Source: Chlorobium sp. (GTDB lineage: Bacteria; Bacteroidota; Chlorobiia; Chlorobiales; Chlorobiaceae). Taken from it: a stretch of 20,692 nucleotides of DNA. The notes under the pieces were generated by a model. It did no database searches, was not told where the DNA came from, and worked only from the letters and a program-made list of their open reading frames with translations. Where the stretch lies: assembly GCA_028280025.1 (NCBI GenBank), contig JANQMO010000027.1:1-20692 (forward strand), read 5' to 3'. The translations under genes and the position numbers were made by a program. Within the stretch, counting starts at the first letter, position 1. Every line of letters begins with the position of its first letter. Shown one piece after another: positions 1 to 6,863 of the stretch.

Positions 1-234
1 GTCCTATAGGACCTATAAGTACATCGGCCATCAATCATACTGCTTTTTCCCTCGCGAACCGGTCTCCGGTTTCCGGCCATCCGGTCTCCTTTCTTTCTCG
101 TCTTTCCTAATACCTATTCCCCATTACCCACTACCTATCTTCCCCCATTTACGAATCACTATTCACGATTCTCTCATTCAGTACTCGGAACTCATTGCTC
201 GTTGCTGTTCAACTGAGAACCGCGAACTGAGAAC
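1..234. repeat. Repeat island A (right part of a heptad-bounded island, cut by window edge)
   Basis: No gene is visible in 1-258. Positions 1-32 are the end of the 9-mer (YR) element and match 14725-14756 exactly. Positions 59-87 carry CCGGTCT, CCGGTTT and CCGGCCA heptads. Positions 106-140 are five heptads of the CCTATTA type (CCTAATA, CCTATTC, CCCATTA, CCCACTA, CCTATCT). Positions 151-234 are twelve heptads in one unbroken phase, of GATTCAC, CATTGCT and GAGAACT types. All are right-arm polarity, that is, the reverse complements of GTGAATC, AGCAATG and AGTTCTC. The array stops 24 bp from the ychF stop codon. Confidence 0.8.
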
Positions 235-258
235 TTCCCCCTCCTTACTCCTATTTTC

Positions 259-1350
259 CTACACATTAAACCGGTACACGATAATATCGCCGTCCTTGAC
301 GGTATATTCCTTGCCTTCGGAACGCATTTTGCCGGCTTCTTTGGTTTTCTGTTCCGATCCGTATGCAATCATGTCATCATATGCGATAACTTCGGCGCGG
401 ATGAATCCTTTTTCAAAATCGGTATGGATAGCCCCGGCAGCTTCAGGTGCCGCTGCTCCCTTACGGATGGTCCAGGCGTGAACTTCCTTTTCTCCGGCGG
501 TAAAGTATGTGTGCAGACCGAGCAGGTCGTAAGCTGTCCTGATGATACGGTCGAGGCCCGACATCTCGAGGCCGAGGCTTTCAAGGAATTCCGGGCGGTC
601 TTCTTCCGGCAGTTCTGCGATTTCAGCTTCGGTACGGGCGCTGATGATAAGCGTTTTCGCTCCCTCCCTGCCGGCGATTTCCTCAACTGCAGCGGTATAT
701 GTGTTCCCGTCAGGCAAATCGCTGTCCGAGACATTTGCTGCGTAGAGGACAGGTTTTGCCGAGATCAGAAAGAACTGTTTGCCAAGCTGTTTTTCCTCTT
801 CGGTTTCAAGAAGGGTTCGTGCCGGTAAGCCGTCTCCAAGCCCTTTGATGAGCTTTTCTGCAAGGTCAACGGCGGGGAGCAGCTCTTTTTCCTTCCTGGC
901 GTTTTTCTTCAGCTTGTCGATTCTTTTTTCCATGCTCTCGAGATCGGCCAGTACAAGCTCGGTTTCGATCGTGAGGATATCGTCAGCCGGATCGACCTTT
1001 CCGTGAACATGGATCACGTCCGGATCTTCGAAACAACGGACAACGTGAACGATCGCGTCGACTTCTCTGATGTGGGACAGGAACTGGTTGCCGAGGCCTT
1101 CTCCTTTGCTTGCGCCCCGTACGAGGCCGGCGATGTCGACCAGCTCGAGGGCTGCGGGAATAATCGTTGATGTCTTGACGATTTTTGCGAGTTTTTCCAG
1201 CCTGGGATCCGGTACAAGCACCATGCCGACGTTGGGTTCGATGGTGCAGAACGGATAATTTTCAGCTTCGGCCTGTTTGGCTGTTATCGCATTGAAGAGG
1301 GTTGATTTACCTACATTGGGCAAGCCGACGATTCCGCAACGTAATGCCAT
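259..1350 (-). CDS. ychF: Redox-regulated ATPase/GTPase YchF (Obg/OLA1 family)
   Basis: YchF is a ribosome-associated P-loop NTPase of the TRAFAC/Obg class that hydrolyses ATP in preference to GTP. The protein is 363 aa, the usual bacterial length. The Walker A region GLPNVGKST is at residues 9-17. Switch II is DIAGLV at 72-77, followed by the GEGLGNQFL stretch. The usual NKxD is replaced by NVSD at 206-209, as expected for this family's altered base specificity. A coiled-coil insert spans about 128-160. The C-terminal TGS-type domain ends in DGDIIVYRFNV. The start is ATG at 1350; no clear Shine-Dalgarno precedes it. It is transcribed divergently from cmk across a 125-bp AT-rich gap. No terminator is visible downstream, only the heptad arrays of island A. 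Confidence 0.96.
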   Translation of the reverse strand: MALRCGIVGLPNVGKSTLFNAITAKQAEAENYPFCTIEPNVGMVLVPDPRLEKLAKIVKTSTIIPAALELVDIAGLVRGASKGEGLGNQFLSHIREVDAIVHVVRCFEDPDVIHVHGKVDPADDILTIETELVLADLESMEKRIDKLKKNARKEKELLPAVDLAEKLIKGLGDGLPARTLLETEEEKQLGKQFFLISAKPVLYAANVSDSDLPDGNTYTAAVEEIAGREGAKTLIISARTEAEIAELPEEDRPEFLESLGLEMSGLDRIIRTAYDLLGLHTYFTAGEKEVHAWTIRKGAAAPEAAGAIHTDFEKGFIRAEVIAYDDMIAYGSEQKTKEAGKMRSEGKEYTVKDGDIIVYRFNV

Positions 1351-1422
1351 AAGTGATTGTGATAGTTCAAAATATTAGTTCATGGCGAGGTATGATATGG
1401 GCAATTGAAATAATCAATATAT

Positions 1423-1449
1423 TTGCAAAAAGCAAAATTATTTTATAAA
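1423..1449 (+). promoter_or_regulatory. Candidate sigma-70-type promoter for cmk-rpsA
   Basis: A -35-like TTGCAA lies at 1423-1428 and a -10-like TATAAA at 1444-1449, separated by a short 15-bp spacer. The region is strongly AT-rich and lies between divergent ychF and cmk. If used, the transcript would begin near 1456, leaving a leader of only about 20 nt before the cmk frame. This is inferred from consensus resemblance only. Confidence 0.35.
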
Positions 1450-1478
1450 ATTGCAGGCTAACTCAAAATGTTTGCATT

Positions 1479-2174
1479 ATTACGAGCGAAGCCAGGAAAA
1501 TCATTGTTGCGATAGACGGACCGGCGGCCTCGGGGAAAAGTACGACAGCCCGTCTTGTTGCCGAAAAGCTGGGGTATACCTATATCGACACCGGAGCGAT
1601 GTACCGTTCCGTTACCCTCGAGGTTCTCGATGAAGGGTTGCTTGAACATCTTCATGGGCATCCTGGGGCTATAGAGCCCTTGCTCGGCAGCATACAGATC
1701 GAGTTCGATGGTGATCGTGTGCTGCTTGACGGACGGGATGTGACTCTGGCAATCAGGGAGAACAGGGTTTCTCTCAACGTGAGCTTCATTAGCTCTCTTA
1801 AACCGGTCCGTGATGCAATGGTGGGGATACAGAGGGAAATGGGGAAAAATCGCGGTGTGGTCATGGATGGAAGGGATATCGCGACCGTTGTTTTTCCGGA
1901 TGCCGAGTTGAAAATTTTTCTTGTCGCTGCTGTTTCAGAAAGAGCCAAAAGGCGGTATGCCGAGCTTGTTCAGAAAAAAGGCGGCACCAGTGGCATTCCT
2001 TCAGTGGAGGAGCTCGAACGGGAAATCCTGCAGCGCGACAGGAAAGATGCCGAACGAGCCCATGCTCCGCTGAAAAAACATGAAGATGCAGTCGAGGTCG
2101 ATACATCCAGCCTGACCATAGAAGAGCAGGTGGCTCTTGTTTATGATTTTGCTTTGGAAAAAACAGCCGGCTGA
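1479..2174 (+). CDS. cmk: Cytidylate kinase (non-standard or damaged start)
   Basis: Cmk phosphorylates CMP and dCMP with ATP in pyrimidine nucleotide synthesis. The frame encodes the P-loop GPAASGKST, then YIDTGAMYR, then GRDIATVVFPDA and the LID-like arginine region SERAKRRYAE, all typical of Cmk. The first ATG in frame, at 1599, lies after the P-loop and would remove the nucleotide-binding site, so it cannot be the true start of a working enzyme. The frame is open back to a TAA at 1446-1448 but holds no ATG, GTG or TTG in that stretch. Candidates are ATT at 1476 or 1479, or ACG at 1482. ATT at 1479 gives about 231 aa, close to the usual 225-230. An ATG at 1468 is out of frame and would need a -1 shift, for example at the A-run 1497-1500. 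Function is confident; the start is not. It lies 87 bp upstream of rpsA, a common bacterial pairing. Confidence 0.85.
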   Translation: MTSEARKIIVAIDGPAASGKSTTARLVAEKLGYTYIDTGAMYRSVTLEVLDEGLLEHLHGHPGAIEPLLGSIQIEFDGDRVLLDGRDVTLAIRENRVSLNVSFISSLKPVRDAMVGIQREMGKNRGVVMDGRDIATVVFPDAELKIFLVAAVSERAKRRYAELVQKKGGTSGIPSVEELEREILQRDRKDAERAHAPLKKHEDAVEVDTSSLTIEEQVALVYDFALEKTAG

Positions 2175-2201
2175 ACGGCTGAAATCTGTTAACCATAAAT
2201 C

Positions 2202-2231
2202 CCTTTCGCTGAAATCTCTCGCGGTGAAAGG
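2202..2231 (+). promoter_or_regulatory. Hairpin in the rpsA leader (candidate autoregulatory structure)
   Basis: CCTTTCGC at 2202-2209 pairs with GTGAAAGG at 2224-2231 over eight base pairs with one G-U and a 14-nt loop. It sits between cmk and rpsA, ending about 10 nt before the purine-rich Shine-Dalgarno (2242-2253). S1 is known to repress its own translation in Escherichia coli. Whether this stem serves that role here is inference. There is no U-run, so it is not a terminator. Confidence 0.35.
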
Positions 2232-2261
2232 AAAAATCACAAGAGAGGAAGGAAACCATTA

Positions 2262-4037
2262 ATGTCAGAAACGCAAACTATCGAACAACCGAAAGGAACG
2301 GACACGAACCCGAAATTCCAGCGGGTCAAATTTTTTGCCGACTACGAGCCTTCAGAGCTTGACCAGATGGAGCAGCTCTACTCGAGTACGCTCAACGAAA
2401 TCACAGAAGAAGAGATCGTCAAGGGCACCATTGTCGCTATTTCGAACAAGGATGTAACCATCGATGTCGGCTTCAAGTCGGAGGGTATTGTATCAAAGCT
2501 CGAGTTCAAGGATGAAGAGGAACTGAAAGTAGGTGACGAGGTTGAAGTCTATCTCGAGAACATCGAAGATAAAATGGGGCAGCTCATTCTGTCGAAAAGA
2601 AAGGCCGATGTTTTGAGAATCTGGGACAAGATCTATGATTCAATCGAAAACGATACGATTATCAACGGAAAGATCGTCAACCGTGTCAAGGGCGGTATGA
2701 CCGTTTCGCTGTCCGGAGTCGAAGCGTTTCTTCCAGGTTCACAGATCGATGTCAAGCCGGTAAGGGATTTCGACGCGCTGGTTGGACAGACAATGGATTT
2801 CAGGGTTGTCAAGATCAATCCGGTTACCCAGAATATCGTTGTCAGCCACAAGGTGATTCTCGAAGAGGAATATGCTGCAAAGCGCGAGGAGATGCTGGCA
2901 AATATCAAAGTCGGCATGGTTCTCGAAGGAACGGTAAAGAACATCACCGATTTCGGTATCTTTGTCGATCTCGGAGGACTCGATGGTCTTGTACATATCA
3001 CCGACATTACCTGGGGCAGGATCAACCATCCCTCGGAAGTCGTTGAGCTTGATCAGCCGATCAAGGTTGTCGTTGTCGGTTTTGACGAGGAAACCAAGAG
3101 GGTTTCTCTCGGCATGAAGCAGCTCGAACCCCATCCGTGGGATAATATTGAAATCAAATATCCGGTCGGTTCAAAAACGAACGGCCGCGTGGTATCGATC
3201 ACCGACTACGGTGCGTTTGTCGAGATTGAAAAAGGCATCGAGGGTCTGGTTCATATTTCCGAGATGAGCTGGACACAGCATATCAAGCATCCGGGTCAGT
3301 TTGTATCCCTTGGCCAGGAAGTCGAATGCGTGATCCTCAACATCGACAAAGAGCACACAAAACTCTCGCTGTCGATGAAACGGGTCAACGAAGACCCATG
3401 GATCGCTCTCTCCGAGAAATATGTCGAGGGGTCGATGCATAAAGGAACGGTCAGCAACATAACCGATTTCGGCGTTTTTGTCGAGCTCGAGCCGGGCGTT
3501 GACGGGCTTGTTCATATTTCAGATCTCTCCTGGACAAAGAAGATCCGTCATCCGAGCGAGCTGGTCAAAAAGAACCAGGAGCTCGAGGTCAAGGTACTGA
3601 AGTTCGACGTCAACGCCCGCAGGATAGCGCTTGGTCATAAACAGATCAATCCGGATCCATGGGATGAATTCGAGCAGAAATATGCTGTAGGGTCGGAATG
3701 CTCAGGCACGGTCTCGCAGATCATCGAAAAGGGTGTTATCGTTATTCTCGATGGAGACGTCGACGGTTTTGTTCCCGTATCGCATCTTCTGCAGGGAGGT
3801 GTGAAGGATATCAATGTCTCCTTCAAGGTAGAAGACCAGCTTCCTTTGCGCGTAATAGAGTTCGACAAGGAAAACAAGCGGATCATCCTCTCGGCGCTCG
3901 AGTACTTCAAAGACAAGAGCAAAGAGGAAATCGAGGAATACCTGCAGGCGCATCCCAATGAAAAGAAAGAAATCGAAGATGCAAGCGCAGAGCTCGAATC
4001 CCAGAAAAAAGCCGATAACAAGCAGGACGAAGAGTAA
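2262..4037 (+). CDS. rpsA: 30S ribosomal protein S1
   Basis: S1 binds single-stranded mRNA on the 30S subunit and helps start translation. The 591-aa protein has six S1 (OB-fold) repeats at about residues 51-113, 132-200, 217-288, 302-374, 389-461 and 476-545. The central repeats show the DFGIFVDL, DYGAFVEI and DFGVFVEL signatures followed by GLVHIS or GLVHIT. The C-terminal tail is acidic and lysine-rich (residues 550-591). Length and domain number fit full-length bacterial S1. The start is ATG at 2262 with a strong Shine-Dalgarno (AGAGAGGAAGGA, 2242-2253). It is probably co-transcribed with cmk and ends at a strong terminator. Confidence 0.98.
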   Translation: MSETQTIEQPKGTDTNPKFQRVKFFADYEPSELDQMEQLYSSTLNEITEEEIVKGTIVAISNKDVTIDVGFKSEGIVSKLEFKDEEELKVGDEVEVYLENIEDKMGQLILSKRKADVLRIWDKIYDSIENDTIINGKIVNRVKGGMTVSLSGVEAFLPGSQIDVKPVRDFDALVGQTMDFRVVKINPVTQNIVVSHKVILEEEYAAKREEMLANIKVGMVLEGTVKNITDFGIFVDLGGLDGLVHITDITWGRINHPSEVVELDQPIKVVVVGFDEETKRVSLGMKQLEPHPWDNIEIKYPVGSKTNGRVVSITDYGAFVEIEKGIEGLVHISEMSWTQHIKHPGQFVSLGQEVECVILNIDKEHTKLSLSMKRVNEDPWIALSEKYVEGSMHKGTVSNITDFGVFVELEPGVDGLVHISDLSWTKKIRHPSELVKKNQELEVKVLKFDVNARRIALGHKQINPDPWDEFEQKYAVGSECSGTVSQIIEKGVIVILDGDVDGFVPVSHLLQGGVKDINVSFKVEDQLPLRVIEFDKENKRIILSALEYFKDKSKEEIEEYLQAHPNEKKEIEDASAELESQKKADNKQDEE

Positions 4038-4062
4038 TCGGTCCGCACCGGGTAAAGAGCAG

Positions 4063-4099
4063 AAAAGCCTCTCCAGAGAGTATCTGGAGAGGCTTTTTT
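4063..4099 (+). terminator. Rho-independent terminator of rpsA
   Basis: A perfect 15-bp stem (4063-4077 with 4083-4097) encloses a 5-nt loop GAGTA, and the T-run reaches 4099. It begins 25 nt after the rpsA stop. The heptad array of island B starts at 4100, directly after the T-run. Confidence 0.93.
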
Positions 4100-4340
4100 C
4101 GTGATTCGTGAATCGTGATGAGAAGGAGTAGCTCGCTTTTGCTCGCAGGAGTAAGGAGGATGAAGGTTGTTGTTGAGTTGTTGCAATGCGGATACATTGG
4201 AAGGCATTTTATAGGTCCTATGGGTCCTATATGACCTATAAGTCCTATAAGTTTCAGCCATCAACTACCATATGAGTTTCTTCTTACTCCTTGCCTCTTT
4301 GCTCTTACTATTCCTACTACCCATTACCTACTACCTACCA
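4100..4340. repeat. Repeat island B
   Basis: No gene lies between the rpsA terminator and era. The left arm at 4100-4120 is CGTGATT, CGTGAAT, CGTGATG. A YR element at 4170-4264 matches the reverse complement of 6683-6777 with one difference in 95 nt. The right arm at 4313-4340 is CCTACTA, CCCATTA, CCTACTA, CCTACCA. The right arm supplies the stop codon of era (TAG on the minus strand, 4331-4333). There is no palindrome copy in this island. Confidence 0.85.
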
Positions 4341-5260
4341 TCCGTATCATACCCATAACTTTTCAGCAGGGCTTTTTTCTTTCTCCAGCCGGGCCGCACC
4401 TTGACGAAGAGTTCGAGAAACACAGGGCGGTCGAGGAGTTTTTCAATATCTTTTCTTGCCGCCGTTCCGAGTTTTTTCAATGCCGATCCTTTTTTTCCTA
4501 TGAGGATGTGTTTCTGTGATTCGCGCTCGACGATGATCGAGCTGCGGATGACATCTTTTTTCGATGGATCGCCGGCATGCTGTTCCCTGAACTCGTCGAT
4601 AACGACTTCAGTCGCATACGGTATTTCCTCTGCGTAGAACAGGAAAACCTTTTCCCGGATGATTTCGCTGACGAAAAAACGTTCCGGGGCGGTGCTGAGA
4701 ATGTCTTCCGGGTGGAGCGGGGCATCCAGCGGCAGACAGGGCCGTAAGGTTTTGAGCAGCATGTCTGTTCCCGTTCCTTCAAGAGCGGAGACTGCAAGGG
4801 CTGCTTGCGGTTTCCATGTGTTTCGGATATGTTCGAGGATTTCATCCGCCGTTTCTTGGTTCAGCAGGTCAGCCTTGTTCAGAACTGCAATGACCGGCTT
4901 CTGTATGTCATGGAGCCATTCTTTGAACAGCATTCGGGTAAAATCCCGGTCATACCCGTCCGTTTTGCTGGATGCGGGAATCAGGGCAATGATGACATCG
5001 GCTTCATTCAGGGTCTGGCGAGTCGTTTTCAGCATCGACCGGTGCAGTTCCTGGAAAGGATTCATAATACCCGGGGTATCGAGAAAAATGATCTGGCAGC
5101 GGTCATCATGATAGATGCCCGTTATCTTTTTCCTGGTTGTCTGGGGCTTCGGCGTTACAATGGAAAGCTTGTGCTCGAGAAGATTGTTGAGCAGCGTTGA
5201 TTTACCTGCATTGGGGGGACCGACAAGAGCTGCGTGGCCGCAGCAAAAATCTCTTTCCAT
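4331..5260 (-). CDS. era: GTPase Era
   Basis: Era binds the 3' end of 16S rRNA and takes part in 30S assembly. Counted from the chosen start, the protein is 309 aa. The P-loop GPPNAGKST lies near residues 14-22, the G3 motif DTPG near 61-64, and the G4 motif NKAD follows in VLNKADLL. The C-terminal KH domain contains the GKKGSALKKLG loop. I chose ATG at 5260 (MERDFCCGHA), which matches the usual Era length. Longer in-frame starts at 5269 (ATG), 5320 (ATG) and 5380 (TTG) would add unconserved residues reaching up to rodA. No clear Shine-Dalgarno is seen for any. The last codons and the stop fall inside a heptad array, so the extreme C-terminus may be repeat-derived. It is divergent from rodA. 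Confidence 0.95.
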   Translation of the reverse strand: MERDFCCGHAALVGPPNAGKSTLLNNLLEHKLSIVTPKPQTTRKKITGIYHDDRCQIIFLDTPGIMNPFQELHRSMLKTTRQTLNEADVIIALIPASSKTDGYDRDFTRMLFKEWLHDIQKPVIAVLNKADLLNQETADEILEHIRNTWKPQAALAVSALEGTGTDMLLKTLRPCLPLDAPLHPEDILSTAPERFFVSEIIREKVFLFYAEEIPYATEVVIDEFREQHAGDPSKKDVIRSSIIVERESQKHILIGKKGSALKKLGTAARKDIEKLLDRPVFLELFVKVRPGWRKKKALLKSYGYDTDGR

Positions 5261-5379
5261 TGATATCATACGGTTGGACTTGGAAAATGCTTGTACTATA
5301 AGAAAAAATATCGTAACCATACTGGGACATCTGCCCAGGGTATTTCTGTTAAGCCGATCAACACTATTTCTTCCCGGCA

Positions 5380-6606
5380 ATGAAGAAATTCAATGAACAC
5401 TTTGATATATGGCTCTTCCTTTACATGGTAGGGCTGGTGTTGTTCGGGTTCCTTGCAATCTACAGCGCAAGTAACGGTGTAGGTGCAGTCGACCTTTTCT
5501 ACAAGCAGCTGGCATGGTTTGGTATCGGCCTTCTGGCCATGGCATTCATCTACTATACCGACCACAGGGTGATCATAGAGAATGCCTATTTTCTCTATGT
5601 TATCGGGCTTCTGCTCTTGATACTGGTCCTGTTTTTCGGGACCAAAGTGGCAGGCGCGACAAGCTGGGTTCGTATCGGCGTTATCAATATCCAGCCGTCC
5701 GAAATTGCCAAAGTGACGACAATTCTCGCTTTTGCCCGTTATCTTTCAAGCGACAATACGGACCTGGCCAACCCCCTCGATGTCGCGATAGCTTTTTCCA
5801 TCGCACTTGTTCCGGTTGTGCTTGTCATGCTCCAGCCTGACATGGGAACAACGCTGACCTATCTTTCTTTTATATTCCCGACGCTGATCATGGCCGGTTT
5901 CAATGCCTATTACCTGCTGTTGCTGGCAATTCCTGTTGTTCTTGGCATTGTCGGATTTATCAATGTCTATATGCTTATCGGTCTTACGGCGGTGTTTTTT
6001 CTCGTGCTGTATTTCATATCCAAAGGGTTCAGGTTTGTAAATATAGCGACAACAATTATTGGATTCGCCGGTGGACTGATCACCTTCCGATACGCAGCAT
6101 TGATCCTGAAACCGCATCAGTTGAAACGTATCCAGACATTTCTCGATCCGATGTCTGATCCTCAGGGTGCCGGATATAATGCGCTGCAGGCCAAAATAGC
6201 GATCGGATCGGGCGGTATTTTCGGAAAGGGATTTCTCGAAGGAACACAGACCCAGCTGCGTTTTATCCCTGCTCAGTGGACCGATTTCATTTTCTGCGTT
6301 ATCGGAGAGGAGATGGGTTTGATCGGGAGCCTTCTGCTGCTGGGTCTTTTTCTCGGCCTCTTCCTCAGGATGCTCTGGTTGATCATAATCATCAAAAACA
6401 AGTTTGTCGAAGCAACGCTGATCGGATTTGTTTCTATTCTGATGGCACATGTCATCATCAATATCGGCATGACGATCGGGCTGTTTCCCGTCATCGGCGT
6501 TCCGCTTCCCTTCCTCTCCTACGGAGGATCGTCACTTCTCGGCAACATGATCATGGTAGCCATCGCCATGAACTTTTTCAGAAACAAACGGCATTTGGGG
6601 TATTAG
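5380..6606 (+). CDS. rodA: Peptidoglycan polymerase RodA (SEDS family)
   Basis: RodA is the membrane glycosyltransferase of the elongasome that polymerises lipid II with its partner PBP2. The 408-aa protein is almost entirely membrane helices, about ten. SEDS motifs visible are SWVRIGVINIQPSEIAK (QPSE at 105-108), QPDMGTTL (152-159), GKGFLEGTQTQLRFIP, the QWTDFIF loop (D302, matching the conserved acidic residue region) and the C-terminal GVPLPFLSYGGSSLL. The FLEGTQ...DFIF pattern favours RodA over FtsW. The start is ATG at 5380 with only a weak Shine-Dalgarno. It stands alone: mreC/mreD and PBP2 are not adjacent, as they are in many bacteria. Confidence 0.93.
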   Translation: MKKFNEHFDIWLFLYMVGLVLFGFLAIYSASNGVGAVDLFYKQLAWFGIGLLAMAFIYYTDHRVIIENAYFLYVIGLLLLILVLFFGTKVAGATSWVRIGVINIQPSEIAKVTTILAFARYLSSDNTDLANPLDVAIAFSIALVPVVLVMLQPDMGTTLTYLSFIFPTLIMAGFNAYYLLLLAIPVVLGIVGFINVYMLIGLTAVFFLVLYFISKGFRFVNIATTIIGFAGGLITFRYAALILKPHQLKRIQTFLDPMSDPQGAGYNALQAKIAIGSGGIFGKGFLEGTQTQLRFIPAQWTDFIFCVIGEEMGLIGSLLLLGLFLGLFLRMLWLIIIIKNKFVEATLIGFVSILMAHVIINIGMTIGLFPVIGVPLPFLSYGGSSLLGNMIMVAIAMNFFRNKRHLGY

Positions 6607-6613
6607 GGGGGAT

Positions 6614-6848
6614 CGTGAATGGTGAATCGTGATTGGTGGGAAAGATAGTAGGGGCGGGTTTCAGAGCCGCCCGTACAGGTCATTGATGGCTGAAACTTAT
6701 AGGACTTATAGGTCATATAGGACCCATAGGACCTATAAAATGCCTTCCAATGTATCCGCATTGCAACAGCTCAACAAATCAACAACTCAACAAATCAACA
6801 ACTCAACAAATCAACAACTATCTTCACCCTATTACCTATCACCCGACG
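6614..6848. repeat. Repeat island C
   Basis: This fills the gap between rodA and mtaB. The left arm at 6614-6634 is CGTGAAT, GGTGAAT, CGTGATT. A 29-nt palindrome at 6648-6676 reads GTAGGGGCGG and then CCGCCCGTAC around the loop. The YR element at 6677-6777 is followed by three 16-bp units (CTCAACAAATCAACAA, 6770-6817), each made of two 8-mers. The right arm at 6828-6841 is CCTATTA, CCTATCA. The YR element is in the opposite orientation to those of islands A, B, E and F. Confidence 0.85.
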
Positions 6849-6863
6849 TTCCCGATTGATTGC

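Noticed and set aside
1451..1633. 60-aa ORF upstream of and overlapping cmk
   Set aside because: It is an out-of-frame reading of the cmk P-loop region. The cmk frame carries the conserved motifs.
5261..5380. Longer Era N-terminus reaching 5380
   Set aside because: The extra 40 residues are not part of the family's GTPase domain and would place the TTG start against the rodA ATG.
6683..6859. Short ORFs starting MAETYRTYRSYRTHRTYKMP in islands B, C and G
   Set aside because: They are translations of the 9-bp repeat. There is no ribosome-binding site, the ends differ according to flanking DNA, and diverged copies in islands E and F do not keep one frame. The repeat DNA is a better explanation than a gene family.
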